From positions 1-10,138 of the forward strand of contig DAOUFY010000167.1 of the NCBI GenBank assembly GCA_034429745.1: DNA of 10,138 bases, in the 5' to 3' direction. How positions within the stretch are numbered: the stretch's first letter is position 1; each line of letters opens with the position of its first letter. The DNA comes from JBAXBF01 sp034429745 (GTDB lineage Bacteria; Chloroflexota; Anaerolineae; Anaerolineales; DRKV01). The notes under the pieces are model-generated. The model was not told where the DNA came from. It was given only the letters and a program-made list of their open reading frames with translations, and made no database searches. A program made the position numbers and the translations under genes. Below, one piece after another: positions 1 through 6,692 of this stretch.

Positions 1-98
1 CCATTCGTACCGATCGCTTCACAGGCTGGCCGGTAAATCAACCCAAAATTATGCCACTTTATCCCGGTACTCTTGCAAACATAGAGCCTTTATACTAA
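1..98 (+). CDS. C-terminal end of probable family 5 ABC transporter substrate-binding protein (partial)
   Basis: The plus strand is open in frame 3 from the left edge to a TAA at 96-98, giving 31 residues that begin IRTDRFTGWPVNQP and end NIEPLY. The R-x-D-[RK]-F-T-G-W-P stretch near the end of a protein is what I recall from the C-termini of oligopeptide/dipeptide-binding proteins (SBP_bac_5 family), which capture peptides or other solutes outside the membrane for an ABC importer. The other two plus frames give no recognisable protein, although frame 2 is also open for about 41 codons. The gene would converge on the minus-strand sugar operon and share the hairpin at 128-162. It is probably not the missing binding protein of that operon, because RbsA/RbsC-type importers use a different binding-protein family. 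Only the tail is visible, so the family call is tentative. Confidence 0.5.
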   Translation, partial: IRTDRFTGWPVNQPKIMPLYPGTLANIEPLY

Positions 99-127
99 AT
101 CTTACGACTACAATTCATTTTTGAACG

Positions 128-162
128 AAGACCCTGCCTAATGATTTATTAGGCAGGGTCTT
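128..162. terminator. Perfect 15-bp hairpin between convergent genes, likely bidirectional terminator
   Basis: AAGACCCTGCCTAAT at 128-142 pairs perfectly with ATTAGGCAGGGTCTT at 148-162 around a 5-base loop (GATTT). The stem has a GC-rich core and lies 35 bases past the xylulokinase stop codon on the minus strand and 29 bases past the plus-strand stop at 96-98. The U-tract is weak on both sides: GTCTTCGTTC on the minus strand and GTCTTATCTAAAT on the plus strand. Position and stem strength support intrinsic termination in both directions, but the poor U-tracts leave efficiency uncertain. Confidence 0.8.
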
Positions 163-197
163 ATCTAAATGGAAAGAAATGACAAAATGTTTACTAC

Positions 198-1694
198 CTA
201 AACACTTTGCAATTCATGGTTTATCTCTTTCAAAGCTGGATATAAGCTGCGGTAGATTTGATATATTTTTTCATATTTTTCTGAAACAGCCTCTTGTGGA
301 GATGTCTTTCCAGTAAGTTGTATGCAAGCATCGCAGGCAGCCTGCACATCTTTCCAGAATCCAATGCCTACTCCAGCTAACAGCGCTGCACCGTAAGCCG
401 CACCTTCTGTAGTGTTTACGGTAACCAGCTCTGTTTTGAATACATCCGCTAAAATTTGGCGCCATAAGAGACTTTTGGCTCCCCCTCCAGATACCCTTAC
501 TTGTTCAATCTTCATTAACCCAGCCGATTTCATTAACTCAAAGCTGTCTCTTAGTCCAAAGGCAACGCCTTCTAATACAGAACGAATAATGTGTGCACTT
601 TGATGACGAATAGTCAATCCAACAAAGGCTCCCCTTGCCAATGGATCAGGATGGGGTGTTCTTTCCCCAGTCAAGTATGGAAGGAAAATCAACCCTTCAG
701 ATCCAGGTGGAATACTTTCTAATGGAGATAATAAGGTATCATAGTCTTTTTCTGCAAATAGGGTATCTCTTAACCACCGCAAACTGCCTGCTGCAGAAAG
801 CATCACTCCCATTAAATGCCACTTGCCTGGTACAGAATGACAAAAAGCATGCAGCCGGCCATCCGGTTCTACAAAAGGTTCGTCGGTACTGGCAAAAACC
901 ACGCCGGATGTACCCAAAGTTAGCGCAACCACGCCTGAAACAACGGCTCCTACACCAACTGCCTGCGCTGCTTGATCACCCCCACCTGCAATGATTGGAG
1001 TTCCCTCTTTTAAACCAGTCTTTTCAGCAGCTTCTTTATTGATATAGGATGTAATTTCAGGTCCTTCGTAGCTTTTTGGCAGCCATTCAGCCGGTATTTC
1101 AAGGGATTTTAATACTTCATTTGACCAATCTCTCTTTTTAATATCCATTAACAGCATGCCTGCTCCATCCGCCTTATCTACCGCAAAGGCGCCGGATAAC
1201 TTATAGCGGACATAATCCTTAGGCAGCAGTACATGAGCTGCTTTTTTATAAACCTCAGGTTCATTTTGTTGCACCCACAATATTTTCGGTGCTGTAAAAC
1301 CAGCTAATGCATCATTGCCTGTCAGTTCAATAAGGTGTTTCTTGCCAAGTCTCTTCCGTATTTCATCGCATTGAGGACCAGTCCTTTGATCATTCCACAA
1401 AATCGCTGGTCTTAACACTTCTCCTTTTTCATCCAATAATGTCAAGCCATGCATTTGACCTGTCAGACCAATTCCAAGAACTTGCTCCCCTTTTATATTT
1501 GCTTTTTCTAATGCTTGCTTAATACTATTCACTGCACCATTCCACCAATCCGCTGGGTTTTGTTCACTCCATAAGGGTTTTGGGGTGAATAGTGGTAATT
1601 CTGTTGTGGCAGAAGAAACAACCTTGCCATTCTCGTCAATTATTAAAGCTTTAACTCCTGTTGTAGATACATCCATTCCCAATAAGTACCTCAT
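198..1694 (-). CDS. xylB: Xylulokinase-type FGGY carbohydrate kinase
   Basis: Predicted ATP-dependent cytoplasmic kinase of a ketose, most likely D-xylulose to xylulose 5-phosphate, feeding the pentose phosphate pathway. It has 498 residues from the start chosen here, the usual length for XylB. The N-terminal FGGY domain opens with YLLGMDVSTTGVKALIID (phosphate-binding loop), followed by GLTGQMHGLTLLD and ILWNDQRTGPQCDE, which are typical of xylulokinases, then AGFTAPKILWV and LLPKDYVRYKLSG. The C-terminal domain has GGGDQAAQAVGVG, with the presumed catalytic Asp, then GTSGVV, FLPYLTGERTPHPDPLARG and VRVSGGGAKSLLWRQILADV. I start at the ATG at 1692-1694, not the in-frame ATG at 1704-1706, because GGAGG at 1700-1704 sits 5 bases before it. 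It is the last gene of the operon, 40 bases after the UroD-like gene. FGGY kinases vary in substrate, so another ketose or ribulose is possible. Confidence 0.88.
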   Translation of the reverse strand: MRYLLGMDVSTTGVKALIIDENGKVVSSATTELPLFTPKPLWSEQNPADWWNGAVNSIKQALEKANIKGEQVLGIGLTGQMHGLTLLDEKGEVLRPAILWNDQRTGPQCDEIRKRLGKKHLIELTGNDALAGFTAPKILWVQQNEPEVYKKAAHVLLPKDYVRYKLSGAFAVDKADGAGMLLMDIKKRDWSNEVLKSLEIPAEWLPKSYEGPEITSYINKEAAEKTGLKEGTPIIAGGGDQAAQAVGVGAVVSGVVALTLGTSGVVFASTDEPFVEPDGRLHAFCHSVPGKWHLMGVMLSAAGSLRWLRDTLFAEKDYDTLLSPLESIPPGSEGLIFLPYLTGERTPHPDPLARGAFVGLTIRHQSAHIIRSVLEGVAFGLRDSFELMKSAGLMKIEQVRVSGGGAKSLLWRQILADVFKTELVTVNTTEGAAYGAALLAGVGIGFWKDVQAACDACIQLTGKTSPQEAVSEKYEKIYQIYRSLYPALKEINHELQSV

Positions 1695-1699
1695 AGATG

Positions 1700-1704
1700 C
1701 CTCC
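1700..1704 (-). promoter_or_regulatory. Ribosome binding site deciding the xylB start
   Basis: On the minus strand GGAGG is followed by CATCT and then ATG at 1694. The upstream in-frame ATG (1704-1706) overlaps this Shine-Dalgarno site, and the bases before it (ATATAGAAAT) give no ribosome binding site of their own. The N-terminus is therefore MRYLLGMD rather than MEASMRYLLGMD. Confidence 0.8.
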
Positions 1705-1734
1705 ATATTTCTATATGTTTATATCCTATCCTTA

Positions 1735-2742
1735 CTATCCAGTAAAATCTCTAATTGCTTTTGCTTGAGCCAAAAGATTCTCTTTTGGTGTCTTGTCAGG
1801 AATTTCACATCCCGCTGCGCTTATGGTGCGTTTGGGGTTAGCTTTAAGGCAACGAATAGTTGCTTGATATACCTCCTCAGGAGTACCTTGAAGCATCACT
1901 GCAACTGGATCAAAATTTCCACAAGCTGCCACTTTATCTCCAAAAACATCAGCGGCTAATTGGAAATCAACCATCCAATCAAGGTCAATTATATCAGCGC
2001 CGCTTTCAACCATATCATGAAGGATTTGTGTTGTATTGCCGCATATATGAAGTCTAGCAAAAGCCCCCATTTCATGCACCACATCAAAAATACGTTTTTC
2101 ATAAGGTAAAGCAAACTTTCGATACATTTTTGGTGATATTTGAGAAGCAATAGCATCGCCTAGTCCAATGATTGAAGCTCCGGCTTCTACCTGCGCTTTT
2201 GCAAATGCTATCTCAGTTTCGACAATGATCTCCAATAGTTCTGTCAACCACTCTGGATTATCATATAAATCCATAAGTACCCTAGATACACCGCGAATAT
2301 CTGCTGCTTCAGCTAAAGCGCCTTCAACCCATCCCATGTTGGGTACTTCATTCCCCAACCTGTCTTTAAAAGCGCGAACCGCTGAAATTCGATCAGCCAT
2401 TCTTTTTCCTATTAAGTTCGATCTTTTCTTCAGTTTATTAATATCCTCTAACTCTACAATGAGAGGTTTTTTGGATTGAGGCAAATCATCAAACGGAAAT
2501 TCTACTTCTAAACCAAAATCTGCAGCTTCTCTATAGGGATCTGAAATTGCTTGGACAATATCGAGATCAAAAGCTTCCAACACTGCATAATTCGCGTCAC
2601 ATAATACCCGATAATCCTGATAATATTTTGATAAGGGTTGCTTGATATAATGAGCAGCATATGTCATGAAAATATCAAAATTGGGTGGTCGGTCCACCGC
2701 TTCACCTTTAAGTCTTTTAATCAACCTCTCTGTAGAATTCAC
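1735..2742 (-). CDS. Uroporphyrinogen decarboxylase/MtaA-family protein, likely zinc- and corrinoid-related methyltransferase-like
   Basis: The protein has 335 residues. The opening RLIKRLKGEAVDRPP (residues 6-20) is typical of the UroD superfamily. This superfamily contains heme-pathway HemE and the MtaA/MtbA/CmuA proteins that move methyl groups between corrinoid cofactors and a thiol. The C-terminal half carries LHICGNTT (His232, Cys234) and AAGCEIP (Cys312). This His-X-Cys...Cys pattern is the zinc-binding set of the MtaA/CmuA branch and is not expected in true HemE, so heme synthesis is unlikely. It starts with GTG (2740-2742) behind AGGGAGGGG (2751-2759), 35 bases after the kinase stop and 40 bases before xylB. 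No corrinoid-binding protein or substrate methyltransferase partner is present in the window. Its role inside a sugar operon is unknown; an acquired activity on a sugar-derived substrate is as possible as methyl transfer. The family assignment is secure, the function is not. Confidence 0.78.
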   Translation of the reverse strand: MNSTERLIKRLKGEAVDRPPNFDIFMTYAAHYIKQPLSKYYQDYRVLCDANYAVLEAFDLDIVQAISDPYREAADFGLEVEFPFDDLPQSKKPLIVELEDINKLKKRSNLIGKRMADRISAVRAFKDRLGNEVPNMGWVEGALAEAADIRGVSRVLMDLYDNPEWLTELLEIIVETEIAFAKAQVEAGASIIGLGDAIASQISPKMYRKFALPYEKRIFDVVHEMGAFARLHICGNTTQILHDMVESGADIIDLDWMVDFQLAADVFGDKVAACGNFDPVAVMLQGTPEEVYQATIRCLKANPKRTISAAGCEIPDKTPKENLLAQAKAIRDFTG

Positions 2743-2777
2743 TTATTAAACCCCTCCCTACTGAAAAATCATAGGAA

Positions 2778-3968
2778 TTAATTCTTTACCCAAATACATC
2801 TTTTCTCATCATAGAGCCAATTTTTTGACTCCAATGTGAGAGGAACACGATCCCACCCTCGATTGATCCGTTCCATTGTTTCTTCCCATGAACGCAATCC
2901 GCTTAGACTATCAGCCGCTTCCACATTGCAGGCTCCCACTGCAGTTGCTGCAACTGCGGCGTCTTCAGGTGAAAATCCCCTCAATAGTGCACTTAAAAAT
3001 CCTGCAATGGTTGAATCACCAGAGCCGGTTGTCCCAACTACATTCACCTTAAAGATTGGTGCCCAAATTCCTTTCTTTGACCATACCCCATCATCAGTGT
3101 GAAGTGAAGTGCAAATACCTGACATCATTTCTTTGCTTGCAGTATGGATAAACAAACCGCGATACCCTAATTTAATGACTATAATCTTAGCACCCCAATC
3201 ATGGAGTTGTTCAGCTAATGACAATAGCAGTTCAGGTTTAATATAAGGCAGAATGTCGCCGGCATTAGCTTTTGCCATCAATTCGTCATATACATCTCTT
3301 TTTATCATAAATAATAATTCTTCGATACTTGGCAAAAAGACATCTACATAAGGCAAGGTTTTTCTAAAAATTAAAACCCAATCTGCTTTACCACTAGCCG
3401 ACTGAGGGTCTGGTAATGATGTATCCATAGAAGTTATTTCAGAAATGCTCTTCGCCCGCTGATAAATCTCTTTCAGTCTTTCCCCTTCATCTTCGTACAT
3501 TTTTTTCATCGCTGGCGGATATCCAAAATGAAATAACTTTGTTCCTGCTAATAAATCATAGCGGATATCATCTACATCAAAGGTGTCATTTGCTCCAGGA
3601 CAATGCATAAAAAAACGGTCAACATTTGGAGGATTGATAACGAAAGTATATGAAGTCGGAATCGTTTTATCCACTTTCATTGCTGATGACATGTCTTTTT
3701 GATATGATTCCATTATATCAAGTACAGCATGTCCAAATAAATCATCCCCAACTTTACCCATTAGCCGCGTTTTAATACCTAAAATATGCAAAGCTAATCC
3801 AGTATTTGCTACAGGTCCTCCTAATGCAATTTTTGCTGGACCAATTGTCAATAGAAATCCAGGCCTGAAAACTGTCCCGAAGTCTTTCTGGGGAAAAGCG
3901 GATAGATCTGGAATGATATCCAAACAAATATGCCCCGCAACAGCAACATCATAATTATTTATCATCAT
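2778..3968 (-). CDS. PfkB-family (ribokinase-like) carbohydrate kinase
   Basis: Predicted cytoplasmic ATP-dependent kinase for a sugar, sugar acid, cyclitol or nucleoside. The 396 residues start DVAVAGHICLDIIPDL, followed by the family glycine-rich substrate motif GGPVANTGLALHILG (residues 50-64) and KVGDDLFGHAVLDIM. A central PSIEELLF stands in place of the usual PN..E motif. Then come KIIVIKLGYRGLFIHT (about 261-276) and the C-terminal signature NVVGTTGSGDSTIAGFLSALLRG (309-331). The presumed catalytic base, Asp318 of GSGD, is present. The D of the common DTTGAGD signature is Gly here. At 396 residues it is 60-90 longer than typical ribokinases, with extra sequence around residues 225-255. 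Two adjacent ATGs (3963-3968) could start it, and only a weak AAAG lies upstream, so translation may depend on the permease gene ending 24 bases before. The substrate cannot be read from the sequence. Confidence 0.85.
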   Translation of the reverse strand: MMINNYDVAVAGHICLDIIPDLSAFPQKDFGTVFRPGFLLTIGPAKIALGGPVANTGLALHILGIKTRLMGKVGDDLFGHAVLDIMESYQKDMSSAMKVDKTIPTSYTFVINPPNVDRFFMHCPGANDTFDVDDIRYDLLAGTKLFHFGYPPAMKKMYEDEGERLKEIYQRAKSISEITSMDTSLPDPQSASGKADWVLIFRKTLPYVDVFLPSIEELLFMIKRDVYDELMAKANAGDILPYIKPELLLSLAEQLHDWGAKIIVIKLGYRGLFIHTASKEMMSGICTSLHTDDGVWSKKGIWAPIFKVNVVGTTGSGDSTIAGFLSALLRGFSPEDAAVAATAVGACNVEAADSLSGLRSWEETMERINRGWDRVPLTLESKNWLYDEKRCIWVKN

Positions 3969-3992
3969 TGCGCATACTTTAAAAAATTTGAA

Positions 3993-4997
3993 TTAATGCT
4001 GCCGTTGTTTGCGCAGTTGATCAATTAACAAAGCTAAAATGATTACCAATCCTATAGCGGCTGATTGCCAATAAGCAGGAAAACCTACCATAACTAAGCC
4101 TGTTCTCAGAATTTGCATGATTGCTGCACCGATTAATACTCCTAAAATTGTTCCGGATCCTCCAGATGTACTTGCACCTCCAATAAATACAGCTGCAATT
4201 ACATCCAACTCATATCCTAACGCTCCATTAGGATCAGCAACTCCTAATCTCGCGGTCATCATGATTCCCCCAAGTCCTGCCAGTAATCCAGACAGCGTAA
4301 ACACCAAAAATTTTATCCAACCAGTATTTACTCCTGATAAAGCTGTAGCTTGTTCATTGCCGCCCAAAGCATAAATTCTATAGCCCCACACTGTTCGAGA
4401 AAGAAAAATCCCCATAATAATGGCACAGATAATCATAAACACGACTGGTAAAGGAACACCTCGATCTAGTCCAGGTATAGGTACATCAGCTCTACCTAAA
4501 ATGATATATTCAGCAGGAAAATTACGGACTGGTTGGCCGCTTGTAAAACCATAACAAAGCCCGCGTCCTATACTCATAGTACCTAAAGTTGCAATGAATG
4601 CTGGCAGCCTACCTTTACTTACTAATATCCCATTAATTGCACCGATAAGCAGACTGCTAAGGATTCCTACAGCAATTGCCACCTCAACGGTTTGTTTCGA
4701 TTGAACCATTGCCATGCCAGTAATAATTCCTACTAAACCCATCGTTGAACCAACCGATAGATCGATCCCTGCTGTGATAATTACCAATAATTCACCAAAA
4801 CCCGTAACAGCTATCCATGAAAAAGCCCTCATCATAGAAAAAATATTGTCTGCTGTGAGAAATTTATTATTGGTAACAAAGTTAAAAAATACTGCCATGA
4901 CAATCAAAATGATAATTACTCCAAACTCTTGCAAAGATAATAGTCGCCGCAAGGTTAGATTAATTGAATCTTTAGATTTTTGTTCTATGTTCGACAT
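3993..4997 (-). CDS. RbsC-type sugar ABC transporter permease
   Basis: Integral inner-membrane subunit of a carbohydrate importer (BPD_transp_2 family, as in RbsC, XylH and AraH), 334 residues and full length for the family. After a short charged N-terminus come about nine or ten hydrophobic segments, beginning with FGVIIILIVMAVFFNFV. Family motifs include ITAGIDLSVGSTMGLVG (about residue 75), GGNEQATALSGVN (the cytoplasmic loop expected to contact the ATPase) and DPNGALGYELDVIAAVFIGG followed by TSGGSGTILG. The ATG at 4995-4997 has AAAGGTGA at 5002-5009. The gene begins 23 bases after the ATPase stop. A homodimer with the upstream ATPase is expected. The substrate is probably a pentose or related sugar, judged only from the neighbouring kinases. 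Confidence 0.9.
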   Translation of the reverse strand: MSNIEQKSKDSINLTLRRLLSLQEFGVIIILIVMAVFFNFVTNNKFLTADNIFSMMRAFSWIAVTGFGELLVIITAGIDLSVGSTMGLVGIITGMAMVQSKQTVEVAIAVGILSSLLIGAINGILVSKGRLPAFIATLGTMSIGRGLCYGFTSGQPVRNFPAEYIILGRADVPIPGLDRGVPLPVVFMIICAIIMGIFLSRTVWGYRIYALGGNEQATALSGVNTGWIKFLVFTLSGLLAGLGGIMMTARLGVADPNGALGYELDVIAAVFIGGASTSGGSGTILGVLIGAAIMQILRTGLVMVGFPAYWQSAAIGLVIILALLIDQLRKQRQH

Positions 4998-5020
4998 AAG
5001 TTCACCTTTCCCTATGTTTC

Positions 5021-6553
5021 TTATGATTGAGGAACAATGTGTCCGCTTGCTAAAGTCATAATCTTTTCTTGAGTCGCTTCAGCACGATCAAGAATACCCA
5101 TGACTTTTCCTTCGCACATGACTAAAATCCGATCACTCATTGCGAGAATTTCTGGCATTTCAGATGAAATCATAATAATGCCAATGCCTTGTTTGACGAG
5201 CTCATTCATGATTGCATACACTTCAGCTTTAGCTCCAACATCTATACCTCTCGTAGGTTCATCTAAAATCAATACCTTCGGGTTTGAAGCAAGCCATTTA
5301 GCTAAAACCACTTTCTGCTGATTACCTCCTGACAAGTTCATCACCCTTTGTTGAATACTAGGAGTGCGAACATTTAACTTGCTGACAAACTCATTGACCA
5401 CTTGTCTTGATTTCTGTACTTTTATAAATCCTTTATTCGCCAAATTACTTAAATTTGGGAGCATAATATTACGCTCAACGCTATGAATCAGCACCAATCC
5501 CTGTGTTTGGCGATTTTCTGGCACTAAAGCAATCCCATATTTCAATGCATCTACCGGCGATTTTATCTCGGCAAGCTTTCCTTCCACGTAAATTTCGCCG
5601 TAATCCATAGGATCTGCTCCAAATATTGCACGTGCAGTTTCCGTTCTACCTGCTCCAACCAATCCTGCAAGTCCTAATATTTCACCCCTCTTTAAAGAAA
5701 AACTCACGTTATCTATTACGCCTTTGCGAGTCAAGTTTCTTACTTCGAAGATTACCTCTTGGCTGGAGTGAGTTTGTCGTACCGCACTTCGATCCAAATC
5801 TCTTCCTACCATCATCGAAATGATCTTATCTGGTGTCGCTTCATTGATTCTTAAACCACCTACTCTTTTCCCATCTCTAAAAACGATGATTCGATCCGCA
5901 ATTTCAAAAACCTCTTCTAAACGATGAGTAATAAAGATTACGGCCAACCCTTGCGATTTTAAATTCTCAATAATGCGGAATAACGTGGCTGTCTCTTCTT
6001 TGCCTAGCGCCGAAGTAGGCTCGTCCATAATAACTACTTTTGCATCAACGGCCAGGGCTTTGGCTATTTCAACCATTTGTTGTTCTGCTACGGACAGATT
6101 ACGGATAATGTCATTAACATTTACATGCGAGCCAACTTTATCTAATAATTCGCGTGCAATCTTTTTCTGTTGATTGTAATCAACAAATCCTAATTTGCCC
6201 CATATCCCTTTGTTTTTGATTTCTCTGCCTAAAAAAATATTTGTCGTTGCCGATTGATTAGGAGTAAGATTAAACTCCTGATAAATAATTGAAATGCCTA
6301 GTTCTTGAGCTTGATGTGGATCCTGAGGGTGAATAATACTTCCATTCAACCAAATTTCACCACTATCAGGTTGATACACCCCTGAAAGTATCTTCATGAG
6401 AGTGGACTTTCCAGCGCCATTTTCCCCAAGAAGAGCTACTACTTCACCCCCATAAGCTTCAAAATCCACATTATCTAATGCTTGAACACCTGGAAAAGCT
6501 TTCGAAACCCCTTTTACTTCTAATAATGGCTTGTTGGTATTTTCGGTATCCAA
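5021..6553 (-). CDS. RbsA/MglA-type sugar ABC transporter ATP-binding protein, two ABC domains
   Basis: Cytoplasmic ATPase that powers sugar import with the downstream RbsC-type permease. The 510 residues match the double-domain CUT2 class (RbsA, XylG, AraG, MglA). Domain 1 (about residues 10-250) has Walker A GENGAGKST (43-51), Q-loop Gln92, a signature-like LSVAEQQ (153-159), Walker B VVIMDEPTSAL (173-183) and switch His210. Domain 2 (about 265-505) has a degenerate Walker A GLVGAGRTE (298-306) lacking the P-loop Lys, plus LSGGNQQ (407-413) and VLILDEPTRGIDVG (427-440). One weakened nucleotide site is normal in this class. It starts at TTG (6551-6553) behind a strong GGAGGTGA. It is the first gene of the sugar unit. 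The expected CUT2 binding protein is not encoded beside it. Confidence 0.93.
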   Translation of the reverse strand: MDTENTNKPLLEVKGVSKAFPGVQALDNVDFEAYGGEVVALLGENGAGKSTLMKILSGVYQPDSGEIWLNGSIIHPQDPHQAQELGISIIYQEFNLTPNQSATTNIFLGREIKNKGIWGKLGFVDYNQQKKIARELLDKVGSHVNVNDIIRNLSVAEQQMVEIAKALAVDAKVVIMDEPTSALGKEETATLFRIIENLKSQGLAVIFITHRLEEVFEIADRIIVFRDGKRVGGLRINEATPDKIISMMVGRDLDRSAVRQTHSSQEVIFEVRNLTRKGVIDNVSFSLKRGEILGLAGLVGAGRTETARAIFGADPMDYGEIYVEGKLAEIKSPVDALKYGIALVPENRQTQGLVLIHSVERNIMLPNLSNLANKGFIKVQKSRQVVNEFVSKLNVRTPSIQQRVMNLSGGNQQKVVLAKWLASNPKVLILDEPTRGIDVGAKAEVYAIMNELVKQGIGIIMISSEMPEILAMSDRILVMCEGKVMGILDRAEATQEKIMTLASGHIVPQS

Positions 6554-6556
6554 ATG

Positions 6557-6564
6557 TCACCTCC
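6557..6564 (-). promoter_or_regulatory. Strong ribosome binding site before a TTG start
   Basis: GGAGGTGA on the minus strand has its GGAGG core 6 bases before TTG at 6551-6553. No nearby in-frame ATG fits the conserved N-terminus of the ATPase, so the TTG start rests on this site. Confidence 0.8.
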
Positions 6565-6593
6565 AAGAAAATATTTTACAACCAAAACAGTTG

Positions 6594-6608
6594 TGGAAAC
6601 CGTTCCCT
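6594..6608. promoter_or_regulatory. Candidate LacI/GalR-type operator
   Basis: On the plus strand TGGAAAC-C-GTTCCCT is an imperfect inverted repeat centred on C6601, with 5 of 7 arm positions matching. The GAAAC/GTTTC-like half-sites resemble operators of LacI-family sugar repressors. It directly follows the candidate -10 box at 6607-6612 on the minus strand, so a bound repressor would cover the transcription start. It does not fit the CcpA cre consensus well. No regulator gene is in the window, so the assignment is by pattern and position only. Confidence 0.45.
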
Positions 6609-6634
6609 TATAAATTACAAAAAATACGTGTCGC
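6607..6634 (-). promoter_or_regulatory. Candidate promoter P2 of the sugar operon
   Basis: The minus strand reads GCGACA (6629-6634), a 16-base spacer, then TATAAG (6607-6612). The -10 box matches consensus at 5 of 6 positions and the -35 box at 4 of 6. Its start point would fall inside the inverted repeat at 6594-6608, the classic arrangement for repression. Confidence 0.4.
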
Positions 6635-6656
6635 CCTTTATCAAATAAACAGTGGC

Positions 6657-6685
6657 ATTATATCATAACTTTTCAAAAAGGTTAA
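6657..6685 (-). promoter_or_regulatory. Candidate promoter P1 of the sugar operon
   Basis: The minus strand reads TTAACC (6680-6685), a 17-base spacer, then a perfect TATAAT (6657-6662). It begins 7 bases after the aroKB stop codon. Transcription would start near 6650, leaving a leader of about 97 bases that includes the inverted repeat at 6594-6608. The -10 box and spacing are better than those of P2. Confidence 0.5.
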
Positions 6686-6692
6686 AGCTCTT

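Noticed and set aside
271..465. Minus-strand 64-codon frame inside the xylulokinase gene.
   Set aside because: It is an out-of-frame overlap with conserved xylB coding sequence and has no family resemblance.
1695..1706. Upstream in-frame ATG giving xylulokinase four extra residues (MEAS).
   Set aside because: GGAGG at 1700-1704 lies within this stretch and is properly spaced for the ATG at 1694. The upstream ATG has no ribosome binding site.
1585..1959. Plus-strand open frame of 124 codons, and similar plus-strand frames at 635-994, 2168-2479 and 4714-5061.
   Set aside because: They lie antisense to well-conserved genes, show no recognisable domains, and have composition expected of shadow frames.
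1735..2742. Heme-pathway uroporphyrinogen decarboxylase (hemE).
   Set aside because: The HxC...C zinc residues and the sugar-operon context point to the MtaA/CmuA branch, and no other heme genes are nearby.
6594..6607. CcpA catabolite-response element (cre) reading of TGGAAACCGTTCCC.
   Set aside because: The central CG is one base off the cre consensus TGWAANCGNTNWCA, and the W and final CA positions do not match. A generic LacI-type repeat fits better.
6666..6683. Possible aroKB terminator hairpin around the AACCTTTTTGAAAAGTT stretch on the minus strand.
   Set aside because: The stem is about five A-T-rich base pairs with a two-base loop and no following U-tract, too weak to call.
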